A DNA stretch of 64,000 bases from Salinicoccus sp. Bachu38 (GCF_038561955.2 NZ_CP138333.2:1860001-1924000), one strand, 5' to 3'; positions 53,349 to 62,924 are shown, numbered from the stretch's first letter. The notes: generated by a model from the letters alone, not told the origin. Numbers and translations: made by a program.

Positions 53349-53788
53349 AAAGCAGGCGGCGTTTCTTCTGTTTTCTGAAGGGCATGCCGGAGTAATTCTC
53401 TACACTGTGGGATAGACTGCTGTGCAATAAGCCCGGTGCCGAATGCAACAATGACAGTACCGACACCAATTGGTCCGCCGAGTAGCCAGCCAATGGAAGC
53501 AACCGCCACTTCTATGAGCGCGCGGACTGTTTTAATGCTCCAGCCTTATTTTTCAACAAGATAAAGCATTAGGCCATCATGTGGTCCTGCACCCATTTGC
53601 GGGGATACGTAGAGGCCGATTCCATAGGCGTAGACAAACAACCCTGCAACAAAAACAGGCACTTGGACCATTAGCGATTCAAGTTCGGGAAGCAGCAGGT
53701 TGAAAATGTCAATAAAAACTCCGATCAGCACCATATTTAAAACCGTTATAACTATTGTCAGCAAATATAAGATTGATGTTTTATCCAT
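53349..53788 (-). pseudogene. YczE/YitT-like membrane protein gene, truncated and interrupted
   Basis: Read on the minus strand, codons from 53788 encode VPVFVAGLFVYAYGIGLY then SPQMGAGPHDGLMLYLVEK, reach a TAA at 53544-53546, and continue in the same frame as GWSIKTVRALIEVAVASIGW then LLGGPIGVGTVIVAFGTG to a TGA near 53349. The joined product matches YczE-type proteins (GPWD-like and GWSIGTVR-like motifs). So there is a nonsense codon in the middle, and the first membrane helix is missing at the junction with the MFS fragment. Confidence 0.65.
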
Positions 53789-54599
53789 TATTCTCTCTGC
53801 AATAGGCTTCGGTGGAATCGTTTTTGGATTCAGTTATGCGGGCGATGAAGGTTGCTCAAGTCCAATTGTTCTGGCTTCCCTTGGAATAGGTGTCCTTGCA
53901 CTCGTTATTTATATTTTACGCCAGTTGACCATTGAGGATCCTGTAATTCACTTGAAAGTGTTTAAGCATCCGATGTTTATCCTAGCTGTTGTAATCACGC
54001 TTTTTGGCAATATTATAGGTTTTTCTGCACATATTTTGTTGCCGCTGTTTATGCAGGGCGGACTTGGTCTATCTGCGTCTGCAGCTGGGCTACTTCTGCT
54101 ACCGGGCGGAATGATAAATGAAATAATGTCAATGGTTAGGCGCATTTTTGACAAATACGGGCCCGGGGTACTTGTTATTGGAGGCTTTGTGATTAGTACG
54201 ATTGCTTGTATATTTTTTGCGAATGTATCTCTCATGACCGACGCTTATCTGACCATATTCTTTTTCATGCTATTAATGGTAAGTTTGTCCATGGTTCTTG
54301 TTCCTTCTCAAACAAATGGGCTCAATCAGCTAGAACCAGACTTATATCCCGATGGTACGGCAGTCATCAATTCAATGATCCAGACGTCTGGAGTGATAGG
54401 TACAGCACTTGCGATAAGTATTTTGAATATAAGCCAACATGCATTCTTAAGTGATATTTCCGATTCTTATAATGCTGTGAACAAGGCTGAAGCTCTGATT
54501 ACAGGCGTTCAGAATGCGTTTACATTTTCAAGCATCATTTCCATAATCGATCTTGTCTGCTCTTTATTCATTAAGCGGGCAAAAGCTGGAATCGAATGA
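53780..54599 (+). pseudogene. C-terminal half of a DHA2-type MFS exporter
   Basis: The frame runs from 53700, but its first ~27 codons are antisense to the yczE remnant; the exporter begins near LSAIGFGGIVFGFSYAGDEG. It covers roughly helices 7-14 of an EmrB/LmrB-like protein (VLVPSQTNGLNQLEPDLYPD, then DGTAVINSMIQTSGVIGTAL). The N-terminal half is missing, so it is probably non-functional. Its last 374 bp are repeated at 55667-56040. Confidence 0.7.
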
Positions 54600-54606
54600 A
54601 ATCTCA
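54233..54606 (+). repeat. 374-bp direct repeat, left copy
   Basis: Encodes the last 121 residues of the MFS fragment plus ATCTCA after the stop. The copy at 55667-56040 has the same length, no gaps, and 11 amino-acid differences. The pair flanks degV. Confidence 0.92.
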
Positions 54607-54740
54607 GTCGGAAATCATATGCGCTGCTCCAAATAAAACCGATGAGCCGAATTTTGTGAGAAAACTTTCCTTTTATATGCTAGAGTAGCAGTATATATAT
54701 GGCAAAAACACGGAAAGTTAAAAAGCAAAGGAGATGGATT

Positions 54741-55592
54741 ATGACAAAGATCATTTTTTCAACCGAAAGTGGAGCAGATATACCGACGGATTTAGCACAA
54801 GTCTACAATTTCCAAATCGTCCCGATGCACGTCATCATGGAAGGGACCGATTATTTGGATGGATTCCTCCCTGTTGAAAAAATCTATGATTACTACAGAC
54901 GGACGAAAAAGATCCCATCGACCACTTCCACGAATACCTATGAATACACGGATTTTTTCGCTGGAATCAAAAGGGATATTCCAGATTGCGTCATTATTCA
55001 TATCGGCTACACATCAAGGGCTTCATCGTCTTTCCAGAACGCAGTGTTGGCTGTTGAAGATTTTGATGATATTTTCTTGATTGATGCCCTGAATGTATCA
55101 GGCGGGCTCGCGGCTGTCGTGCTGCATGCCGGGCGCCTGCTAAAAGATAAACCGGAAATCGAACCTGAAGAACTGATTGCGGAAATTGAAGCAGCGGTGC
55201 CAAAATCGCGCCTGTCGTTCATTCCGGGCAGCCTGGACTTCCTGCGCGCTGGCGGCCGGGTTTCGAATGCCGCTTATATCAGCGGATCACTGCTGAAAAT
55301 CAAACCGATGATTGAACTGATTGACGGGAAACTGGTATCCACCAAAAAGTACCGGGGACACATAAACAGGGTATCTGTAAGGCTATTCCAAGACTATTTA
55401 AAACAGTATGATATTGAACGGGACTATCTCTATTTTCTTTATACCCTCGGACTTGATGAAAACATTCAACACCGAATCACTAAAATGGCTGAAGAAAACG
55501 GATTCCGGAATATCAGGTGGATTGAGGCTGGAGCCGTCATTTCTACACACGCCGGTCCCGGCGCTTTCGGAATTGCCGGTTTAGAGAAGTGA
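54741..55592 (+). CDS. DegV-family fatty-acid-binding protein
   Basis: 283 residues. STESGADIPTDLA, PSTTSTNTYEY, IGYTSRASSSFQNA and AGAVISTHAGPGAFGI are the DegV signatures; these proteins (FakB type) present fatty acids to the FakA kinase. The ATG at 54741 follows AAAGGAG. It is ended by a 20-bp perfect hairpin and enclosed by 374-bp direct repeats; it is more G+C-rich than the surrounding DNA, suggesting a separate origin. Confidence 0.9.
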   Translation: MTKIIFSTESGADIPTDLAQVYNFQIVPMHVIMEGTDYLDGFLPVEKIYDYYRRTKKIPSTTSTNTYEYTDFFAGIKRDIPDCVIIHIGYTSRASSSFQNAVLAVEDFDDIFLIDALNVSGGLAAVVLHAGRLLKDKPEIEPEELIAEIEAAVPKSRLSFIPGSLDFLRAGGRVSNAAYISGSLLKIKPMIELIDGKLVSTKKYRGHINRVSVRLFQDYLKQYDIERDYLYFLYTLGLDENIQHRITKMAEENGFRNIRWIEAGAVISTHAGPGAFGIAGLEK

Positions 55593-55600
55593 TTCCCTAA

Positions 55601-55650
55601 AATAGAAAGGTCTGCAGCTAAGTAGCTGCAGACCTTTCTATTACTTTTTT
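55601..55650. terminator. Terminator of degV
   Basis: AATAGAAAGGTCTGCAGCTA (55601-55620) and its exact complement at 55623-55642, followed by ACTTTTTT. Confidence 0.92.
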
Positions 55651-55666
55651 ATGCTGTATACAGTCC

Positions 55667-56040
55667 CATGACCGATGCTTATCTGATCATGTTCTTTTTC
55701 ATGCTATTAATGGTAAGTTTGTCCATGGTTCTTGTTCCTTCTCAGACAAATGGGGTTAATCAGCTAGAACCAGACTTATATCCCGATGGCACGGCAGTCA
55801 TCAATTCAATGATCCAGACGTCTGGAGCGATAGGTACAGCACTTGCGATAAGTATTTTGAATATAAGCCAACATGCATTCTTAAGTGATATTTCCGATTC
55901 TTATAATGCTGCGAACAAGGCTGAATCTATTATTACAGGCGTTCAGAATGCGTTTACATTTTCAATCATCATTTCCATAATCGGTCTTGTCTGCTCTTTA
56001 TTCATTAAGCGGGTAAAAGTTGGAATCGAATGAAATCTCA
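55667..56040 (+). pseudogene. Duplicate 3' end of the MFS exporter (374-bp direct repeat, right copy)
   Basis: Encodes 121 residues equivalent to the end of the fragment at 53780-54599, with no upstream part and no ribosome site. It begins 24 nt after the degV terminator. Confidence 0.88.
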
Positions 56041-56148
56041 CTCCTCTGCCTCGAATAACTTATTAATACTATTAAGTCATACTTTTATCTTTCTATCATA
56101 ATGCTCAGGAAATAAATGGTAGTGTAGTCCAGATTCATTTCACCTATA

Positions 56149-56280
56149 AAACTGTCCGTAAAAGTACACTTTTACGGACACTTCGAAAACATTTGGAATA
56201 GATCAAAATGATAGTTCGTAAACATACTAAATTATTTTACGAACGTTCAATTATTTACATATACTTTTACGGACGGTTTC
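56149..56280. repeat. Cluster of palindromes, possible recombination or protein-binding site
   Basis: Outer arms AAACTGTCCGTAAAAGTA (56149-56166) and TACTTTTACGGACGGTTT (56262-56279) pair with one mismatch. Inside are a 28-bp dyad at 56153-56180 (TGTCCGTAAAAGT/ACTTTTACGGACA) and GTTCGTAAA/TTTACGAAC (56214-56222 with 56236-56244). No gene overlaps. Confidence 0.6.
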
Positions 56281-56445
56281 CATTTATAACTAGAAAAATA
56301 ATCTTCTGGTCAAACAATTTGTAGATGTGTGTCACTTTACTTACTATATGAGAATGATTTTACTTAATAAATAGTAATTGATTATTTGGCTAATTAAAAA
56401 TAACTTTTCATTTTAATATATGAATATATCAAAATGAGAAAAAAA

Positions 56446-56991
56446 TTATTGTTCTTCAAATCTGAAATTCACAGCCTCATGTAGTTGTTGTTGTGCCTCC
56501 TTTAACGACATATTGGTTTGTAGCCAATATCGTATAAAACCAACAATACCATTTGTAAAATAAATAAGATGTGGAAGATGATAAGTTTGTTTAAGTAACT
56601 CTGCTTCTTTAACACTAGAAGATAGTAAGACATCGGCTAATTTTTGTAAAAAATGCCATTGTTCTTGCAATAATAAGACTTTAATAAATGTCTTATATTC
56701 TTCAATCGCTTTTAAAATTTGATCCGTAAACAATTTTGATTCATTTTTTCCAATATAATTAAAATCCTTAACAACAGGGCGACAACTTTTTTCAACAGCA
56801 TCAATGATATCATCGAAAATTGATTCTAAAAGATGGTCTTTACTATCGTAATGTAGATAAAAAGTATTTCTAGAGCATTCTGCTAAACGACAAATATCGC
56901 TGACAGATATTTTTGAATTAACTTTATTCGACAATAAATCAAGATAGGCCTGACGAATTATTTTCTCACTGCGTTCAAATCGTTTATCCAT
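56446..56991 (-). CDS. TetR-family regulator
   Basis: 181 residues. TetR HTH: QAYLDLLSNKVNSKISVSDI then CRLAECSRNTFYLHYDSKDHLLESIF. The C-terminal part resembles the DhaS-like TetR_C type. The ATG at 56991 follows AAAGGGTGG. Divergent from monooxygenase B, with a 26-bp palindrome between them. Confidence 0.88.
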   Translation of the reverse strand: MDKRFERSEKIIRQAYLDLLSNKVNSKISVSDICRLAECSRNTFYLHYDSKDHLLESIFDDIIDAVEKSCRPVVKDFNYIGKNESKLFTDQILKAIEEYKTFIKVLLLQEQWHFLQKLADVLLSSSVKEAELLKQTYHLPHLIYFTNGIVGFIRYWLQTNMSLKEAQQQLHEAVNFRFEEQ

Positions 56992-57020
56992 ATTTCCACC
57001 CTTTCTATGACACATCGTTC

Positions 57021-57046
57021 CATTTTGTCACTTAAGTGACAAAATG
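57021..57046. promoter_or_regulatory. TetR operator, 26-bp perfect palindrome
   Basis: CATTTTGTCACTT followed directly by its complement AAGTGACAAAATG, 30 nt upstream of the tetR start. Its size and place fit autorepression plus control of the divergent monooxygenase gene. Confidence 0.8.
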
Positions 57047-57183
57047 CATTCTTCTGTACTTTTTAATTTTAAATGACAAGTGTACTATAAAATTTACAAT
57101 AGGATTTAATAAAACACAATAAAAATTTTTGTAACTATTATTTTGAGATTTAAAACATAGAATATAGCAATGGAGGGATAACG

Positions 57184-58542
57184 ATGAACAACTACTTAGA
57201 TAATTCAAACAAACAAATTAAGCTTGCTATGATGTTCGTAACTGGCTATGGTGGCGAAAGCTATTCTTGGCGTTTTAGTGAAAGTGACCCAAAGGCTTAT
57301 ACGAATATTCAAACATATATTAAACTCGCTCAAACCGCAGAGAAAGGTAAAATTCATATGCTATTTATAGCAGATACTCCTGGAATAACTGGATCAGGGG
57401 TTAACGGTGACATGGGCCGTAACTCACCAATGTTTGTCATGGAACCTATGACAATATTTTCAGCCGTTGCGTCTCACACAAGTAAAATCGGTTTAGTCGC
57501 AACATACTCAACGACTTACAACTTACCCTATAATTTAGCACGTCAACTTAAGACGTTAGATCATATTAGTAATGGTCGTATTGGATGGAATGCCGTGACA
57601 ACTGGTACTAGAGCAGTCGCATACAATTTCGGCAATGAACCACTGCCTGACACATCAACACGTTATGAAATGGCGGACGAAATGGTAGAATCCGTTCAAT
57701 CACTATGGGGTAGCTTCGGCAAAGATGCTTACATCGCAGACAAACAATCTGGTGAATTTATCAATATGGAAGAAGTAATACCTGTTAATTATCAAGGTAA
57801 TTATTATCAGACTCAAGGGCCACTTGCTATTCCACCAACACCTCAAGGGCAACCACCTATTTTTCAAGCTGGTCCAAGCTATGAAGGTATTGAATTAGCA
57901 GGTAAATTTGCAAGTGGTGTTTACGCTAATCCATTTACAATTGATGATGCTAAACACTACCGTATGATGTTAAAAGAAAGTGCGATTAAACATGGTAGGA
58001 AACCAGATGAGATTAATATGTTCTCAGGATTTATGGCTACCGTTGCAGATACTTACGAAGAAGCACTTGAACGTCGTTACGAACTATTAGATTATATGTC
58101 TGAAAATGAATATAACGAACAAATTTTGTATTTATCAGCAATGATTAGTATTAAATTAAGTGAAATGAATATAAATGAACCATTACCTCAATTCTTACAA
58201 GATCAAGCAAGACCTAATCCAAGAGATCCACGTTCAAATAGAGCAGTAGAATTGATCAAAAAAGGCTTAAATCCTAGAGAAGTACTCGCAAATGGGATAA
58301 TCAATTATCATCCAGTCGTTGTAGGAACTCCTGATGACGTTGCAGACTTCATGGAGACATGGTTTAAAGCAGGCGCAACAGATGGTTTTTCAATTGTTCC
58401 AGAAAGTCAAAAAGGCATCGAAGACTTTGTAGAGAAAGTTGTCCCTGTATTACAAGAAAGAGGCATATATCATGATGATTACGAGGGAGATACATTACGT
58501 GATCATTTAGGTGTGCCAGAACAGTATGGCATAAGAAAATAA
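57184..58542 (+). CDS. FMN-dependent monooxygenase, NtaA/SnaA/DmoA family, paralogue B
   Basis: 452 residues with the same motifs as paralogue A: MFVTGYGGESYSWRFSES, IADTPGI, SNGRIGWNAVTT, RYEMADEMVESVQSLWGSFG, PQGQPPIFQAG, and the C-terminal DGFSIVPES. Codon use is more A+T-rich than A. It needs reduced FMN, probably from the nitroreductase 59 nt downstream. Start follows ATGGAGGG. Substrate unknown. Confidence 0.88.
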   Translation: MNNYLDNSNKQIKLAMMFVTGYGGESYSWRFSESDPKAYTNIQTYIKLAQTAEKGKIHMLFIADTPGITGSGVNGDMGRNSPMFVMEPMTIFSAVASHTSKIGLVATYSTTYNLPYNLARQLKTLDHISNGRIGWNAVTTGTRAVAYNFGNEPLPDTSTRYEMADEMVESVQSLWGSFGKDAYIADKQSGEFINMEEVIPVNYQGNYYQTQGPLAIPPTPQGQPPIFQAGPSYEGIELAGKFASGVYANPFTIDDAKHYRMMLKESAIKHGRKPDEINMFSGFMATVADTYEEALERRYELLDYMSENEYNEQILYLSAMISIKLSEMNINEPLPQFLQDQARPNPRDPRSNRAVELIKKGLNPREVLANGIINYHPVVVGTPDDVADFMETWFKAGATDGFSIVPESQKGIEDFVEKVVPVLQERGIYHDDYEGDTLRDHLGVPEQYGIRK

Positions 58543-58601
58543 GACTTCGCGGATACTTTTTAAAATAATCGATTACCTCAAGCTAGAAAGGTTGAAATAA
58601 A

Positions 58602-59342
58602 ATGAATGAAACAATTAATTTATTACAAAATCATAGTTCAGTACGAAAATTTGAGAACAAACCCATACCTGAATCCCATATAGATGTAATCTTTAAAGCA
58701 GCTAATCAAGTCTCATCCTTCAGCTTATTACAAGTTGTCTCAATTATTCGAATTACTGATACAAATTTAAGACAAGAAATCATGGAAATCAGTGGACATC
58801 AACCCTATATTAACGAAGCTCCAGAATTTTGGATATTCTGTTCTGATTTTAACCGTAATCACCAAATAGCACCTGAAATAGATATCTCTTACGCAGATTT
58901 TCTTGAGATTGGATCAGTCGATGTCGGACTCATGGCACAAAATGCTATGGTTGCAGCGGAATCATTAGGACTTGGTGGTGTATATATTGGTGGTGTCAGA
59001 ATTAATATTGAAAAGTTAACAGAATTACTAGCTTTACCAAAACATGTTGTCCCACTTGTCGGTTTGTGTATTGGATATCCAGAGGAGGAAAAGGCGCCAA
59101 TCAAGCCAAGATTACCGAAAGATATTGTCATGCACAATAATCAATATGAACCTTTCAGTGTTGAAGATATTGAGGAATATGATGAAAAAATGAAATCATA
59201 TTATAAAAATCGACCAATCAAAGCACCATTTTCAACACGAACAGTCAAAGGATGGAGTGAGCATATCAATGAGCACTTAGCTAGAAGCTATGATCCTAAT
59301 ATGCTTGAATATTTAAATAATCAAGGATATATAAAAAAATAA
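58602..59342 (+). CDS. NADPH-dependent flavin reductase / nitroreductase, paralogue B
   Basis: 246 residues, same length as paralogue A and similar throughout (HSSVRKFENKPI, FCSDFNRN, ESLGLGGVYIGGVR). Co-directional with monooxygenase B. Cassette B lacks the third gene (F420-reductase-like) found in cassette A. Confidence 0.88.
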   Translation: MNETINLLQNHSSVRKFENKPIPESHIDVIFKAANQVSSFSLLQVVSIIRITDTNLRQEIMEISGHQPYINEAPEFWIFCSDFNRNHQIAPEIDISYADFLEIGSVDVGLMAQNAMVAAESLGLGGVYIGGVRINIEKLTELLALPKHVVPLVGLCIGYPEEEKAPIKPRLPKDIVMHNNQYEPFSVEDIEEYDEKMKSYYKNRPIKAPFSTRTVKGWSEHINEHLARSYDPNMLEYLNNQGYIKK

Positions 59343-59695
59343 GTTTTTATAATAGAGTGTGCAGAAGACAACCATATTCTGTACATCTATTTACTTTATA
59401 ATTTAATACAAAATCAACAATTATTTAGGCAGAAGTAATCTCATTCTCATATACCAAGCAAAGTGACAGATGTGTTTTTCTCTCTTAAATTTATGTTTGA
59501 TTAGAGTAGACCCTAAATATACAATTCAGGCTATTGATTTCACTGGATATCGAGTGTGTGGTTAGGGTGTATTTTAATTATTCTCAAATAAAGATGGTTA
59601 TATGAAAAATTATAGCCAATATAATAAATGATGTTATTTTATTATTGGTTGAATAAACGTGAAGACAGACAGATGACTATATGAAGAACACTAAA
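59343..59695. other. Intergenic region after cassette B
   Basis: No gene. Contains dispersed repeat copy 3 (59503-59552). Marks the right edge of the A+T-rich region. Confidence 0.5.
59503..59552 (+). repeat. Dispersed ~50-bp repeat, copy 3
   Basis: GTAGACCCTAAATATAC then CTATTGATTTCACTGGAT; see 52968-53017. Confidence 0.5.
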
Positions 59696-59696
59696 T

Positions 59697-59730
59697 AACC
59701 CCCAATCCATTCAAAAGGATTGGGGGTTTA
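59697..59730. terminator. Bidirectional terminator
   Basis: AACCCCCAATCC and GGATTGGGGGTTT arms around ATTCAAAA; ends the MBL-fold gene on the minus strand. Confidence 0.8.
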
Positions 59731-59803
59731 GTATGCCATGTTAAGCACAATTCTTGATTGCCTCTATTGTTTTTATTCTGGTCGGTAAACGAATCCCAAC
59801 CTT

Positions 59804-60565
59804 TTAGAACGAATACTGTTCGCCGTCGTCCGGCACCAACAGGCTCCCACTCATCCCTTTTTCTTCTGCATAGTCCTTCAGCTCCTGTCTGGATAGTGCC
59901 CAATGGTTCACTGCTTCCATGTGAACGGAGATGATCTTGGCATCAGGTGCAGCCTGGTGGACTTTGAGTACATCCTCCTTATCCATGACAAGGGAGCCGC
60001 CCTCAAGGAATTGGTTGTCACCACCATTCACTACGATGACTTCGGGGGTGTGGGTGTTCAGGGTCTTCTCCACTTCTTCGTACCAAACGGTATCCCCGGC
60101 TACATACAGCGTCTTCTCCTCCTGATGCTTGAAGACGACACCGCATACGGATCCGGCGATCTTCAATATCTCTCCCCTGCCATGCTCGCCTTTTGTCTTA
60201 ATCAGTTGGATGCCCTCAAATACTGTGTCCTCCGTGAGTACTTCTATATTCGTAAAACCGGCATTCCCGATCTCTTCCTTATCCGCTTCATTCTGGGTGA
60301 ACAGCTTGATGTCCTTCTGCAGTGCGTCCTTTGCTGCGTCATCCCAGTGGTCAAGATGTGTATGGGTGACGATGACGGCATCCACGCCGCTGACCACTTC
60401 CTCTATGGATGCCGGCAGGCTGACGAGTGGATTATTCTGATCCTGTCTCGCCGAGTTCGGGAAAGGCGGCAATGTGCCCTTCTCCGCCAGAAACGGGTCG
60501 ACCAGAAATCTCTTCCCTGCATAGTCCACAACGAGTGTGGCATTACGTATATGTTGGATGTTCAT
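59804..60565 (-). CDS. MBL-fold metallo-hydrolase, UlaG-like
   Basis: 253 residues. Metal motif THTHLDHWD, then GEHGRG, VAGDTVWY and the late SVHMEAVNHW histidines. Resembles the UlaG/UPF0173 branch of metallo-beta-lactamase-fold hydrolases. Substrate unknown. Divergent from the Lrp regulator (118 nt between starts), which may control it. Confidence 0.85.
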   Translation of the reverse strand: MNIQHIRNATLVVDYAGKRFLVDPFLAEKGTLPPFPNSARQDQNNPLVSLPASIEEVVSGVDAVIVTHTHLDHWDDAAKDALQKDIKLFTQNEADKEEIGNAGFTNIEVLTEDTVFEGIQLIKTKGEHGRGEILKIAGSVCGVVFKHQEEKTLYVAGDTVWYEEVEKTLNTHTPEVIVVNGGDNQFLEGGSLVMDKEDVLKVHQAAPDAKIISVHMEAVNHWALSRQELKDYAEEKGMSGSLLVPDDGEQYSF

Positions 60566-60683
60566 AAAAGCAACTCCTTTAGTTTGATTTACCTCCAGTG
60601 TATACTGATACCACTTCTGAAATAAATGGATGGATGAAAGTCTTTATGCCATTTCACTTTAAAAATGAAAGGAGCAGACGCCT

Positions 60684-61091
60684 ATGCTCGACGAAACAGA
60701 TTCGCTCATTCTGGATGCTCTCAGGACAAACAGCCGCATCACGATGAAGGAACTCGGTGAAAAGGTGCATTTGAGTGGTCCTGCGGCTTCCACACGGGTG
60801 GAGAAGCTGGAAGATGCGAGAGTCATCGAAGGATTCACCATCAAAGTAAATCCGGAAAAGATGGGCTATCCGGTCCATGCCTTCATCACCATATTTACAA
60901 GCAGCTCTTACCACACTCACTATTTGAACTTGCTGGAGGCCAACGAACAGTACGTTGTCCGAAACCATAAAATCAGTGGAGACGGGTGCTATCTCCTCGA
61001 ATGCCACTTCCCTTCAAACAAAGTACTGGATGAATTCCTCGTTCAGCTGGAATCCCATGTGAACTACAAGCTCTCAATCGTCATCAACTAA
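60684..61091 (+). CDS. Lrp/AsnC-family regulator
   Basis: 135 residues, N-terminal HTH (LDETDSLILDALRTNSRITM then KELGEKVHLSGPAASTRVEKL) and C-terminal RAM/AsnC ligand domain (MGYPVHAFITIFTSS, ISGDGCYLLECHF). It likely senses an amino acid. Start follows AAAGGAG. Divergent from the MBL-fold gene. Confidence 0.88.
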   Translation: MLDETDSLILDALRTNSRITMKELGEKVHLSGPAASTRVEKLEDARVIEGFTIKVNPEKMGYPVHAFITIFTSSSYHTHYLNLLEANEQYVVRNHKISGDGCYLLECHFPSNKVLDEFLVQLESHVNYKLSIVIN

Positions 61092-61345
61092 CGGGAGCAC
61101 AGAGATGTCATCTGTTCCATGATGCCCCAAGACAGTTGGATGGCTCATACCTCTAAATATTAATGCATGTATTTATTTGGTATGATACCAGTATCACTAA
61201 ATGTCCAAATCTTTAAACATTTCATATATGGAACACTTTGTACGTCCACCACAATGACGATACATGGACTGGATGGTTGTATTTATCAGGAAAGTGAATA
61301 CCGCAACGAGCAGCAGTTATTTTCTACTTTAAGGAGATGTCTTGA

Positions 61346-62836
61346 ATGCCACAAAAAAGTGTATTGATCATCGGCGGCGGGCTCGGAGGGTTGTCTGCCG
61401 CCATTTCCCTGGCCCAAAAGGGATATGATGTATCGTTATATGAGAAGAATGACCACCTGGGCGGGAAGCTGAATCGTCTGGAGCAGGATGGCTTCGGCTT
61501 TGATCTCGGCCCTTCCATTTTGACGATGCCTAAAGTATTTGAAAAACTCTTTACGACAAGCGGAAAGAAGATGGCCGATTATGTGCCGACGGTCAAGCTG
61601 AATCATCAGTGGCGTTCCTTCTTCCCAGATGGCAATGTCATCGACCTGTATGAAGACATGAAGGACATGCAGGAAAAGAACCCGTCCTTGAATGAAAAGG
61701 ACATCAAGGAGTATCAGAAGCTGCTCGCCTACTCCAAGAAGCTGTATGATACGACCGAACAGAGCTACTTCAAAGGGGTCGATGATAAGAAGGACATCCT
61801 GAAGTACCAGGGGGTATTCAGCACCTTGAAGGGCTTTGACCTGTTTTCGACGGTACACCAGGCGATCGACAAGCGTATCAGCAACAAGCAGTTGAGTGAT
61901 ATGCTTTCCTACTTCATTAAATACGTCGGTTCCTCCCCCTACGATGCACCCGCTGTATTGAACATGATGATATATATGCAGCATGATCAGGGCGTATGGT
62001 ATGTACCGGGCGGGATGGACAACCTGACCAAGGGGCTTGTACAGCTTGCTGAAGAGATCGGCGTGACGATCCATACCGGGCAGCATATTTCTGAACTCCG
62101 AAATGCGGAAGGCAGGATCACCGGTGCCGTGCTGGATGATGGCACACAATTGAATGCAGACTATTATGTTTCCAATATGGAGGTCATTCCGACCTACGAA
62201 CAGCTGATTGGCGGACAGGAGGCCTATGTCAGGAAAATCAAAAAGAAATTCGAGCCTGCCAGTTCCGGACTGGTCATGCATCTGGGGGTCAAGAAGACCT
62301 ATCCCCAGCTTGCCCACCACAACTTCTTCTTTGCAGAAGATATGAAGAAGCAGATGCATAAAATATTCCATAAGCATGAACTGCCGGATGATCCAGTCAT
62401 TTACCTGGTGAACGTCAACAAGACAGATCCGGACCAGGCGCCGCCAGGGCATGAGAACCTGAAGGTGCTCCCCCACATCCCATATATCCAGGACGAGCCT
62501 TTTACGGCTGAAGCCTATGAGCGGTTTGCAGAACAGACACTGATCAAACTCGAGCGTATGGGCCTGAAAGACCTGCGGCAAAACATCGTAACAAAGGATG
62601 TATGGACGCCGGAGGACATCCAGCGGGTGTACGGCTCCGACCGGGGTGCAATCTACGGCACCCTGTCCGACCGCAAGAAGAACAAGGGGTTCAAGCATCC
62701 AAAGCAGAGTGAGCACTATGACAACCTCTACTTCGTCGGGGGCACAGTGAATCCCGGAGGCGGGATGCCGATGGTTACATTGAGCGGCCAGCATGTCAGC
62801 GACCAGATTGTCCAGAGGGATTCGGACGAAGGTTGA
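61346..62836 (+). CDS. crtP: 4,4'-diaponeurosporene oxidase
   Basis: Oxidises the terminal methyl of 4,4'-diaponeurosporene towards diaponeurosporenoate in staphyloxanthin-type pigment synthesis; membrane-associated. 496 residues. FAD motif GGGLGGLSAAISLAQKGYDV, then FGFDLGPSILTMP, HQWRSFFPDG, IKYVGSSPYDAPAVLNM, and VGGTVNPGGGMPMVTLSG, all as in S. aureus CrtP rather than CrtN. ATG after TTAAGGAG. First of the crt genes seen; 88 nt before crtO. Confidence 0.93.
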   Translation: MPQKSVLIIGGGLGGLSAAISLAQKGYDVSLYEKNDHLGGKLNRLEQDGFGFDLGPSILTMPKVFEKLFTTSGKKMADYVPTVKLNHQWRSFFPDGNVIDLYEDMKDMQEKNPSLNEKDIKEYQKLLAYSKKLYDTTEQSYFKGVDDKKDILKYQGVFSTLKGFDLFSTVHQAIDKRISNKQLSDMLSYFIKYVGSSPYDAPAVLNMMIYMQHDQGVWYVPGGMDNLTKGLVQLAEEIGVTIHTGQHISELRNAEGRITGAVLDDGTQLNADYYVSNMEVIPTYEQLIGGQEAYVRKIKKKFEPASSGLVMHLGVKKTYPQLAHHNFFFAEDMKKQMHKIFHKHELPDDPVIYLVNVNKTDPDQAPPGHENLKVLPHIPYIQDEPFTAEAYERFAEQTLIKLERMGLKDLRQNIVTKDVWTPEDIQRVYGSDRGAIYGTLSDRKKNKGFKHPKQSEHYDNLYFVGGTVNPGGGMPMVTLSGQHVSDQIVQRDSDEG

Positions 62837-62924
62837 TGCTCCACTCTTTTGAAGCTTATGCGTGTTTAAAAACCGTGCCGCAAAAGACTGCTGCGAATAA
62901 TGAAGGATTTTAGGAGGCTCGGCC

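Noticed and set aside
53700-54599. Single 299-residue MFS protein
   Set aside because: The first ~27 codons are antisense to a yczE-like gene, so the frame is chimeric; treated as a pseudogene fragment.
56149-56280. CRISPR array
   Set aside because: The repeats are inverted, not regularly spaced direct repeats, and there are no cas genes in the window.
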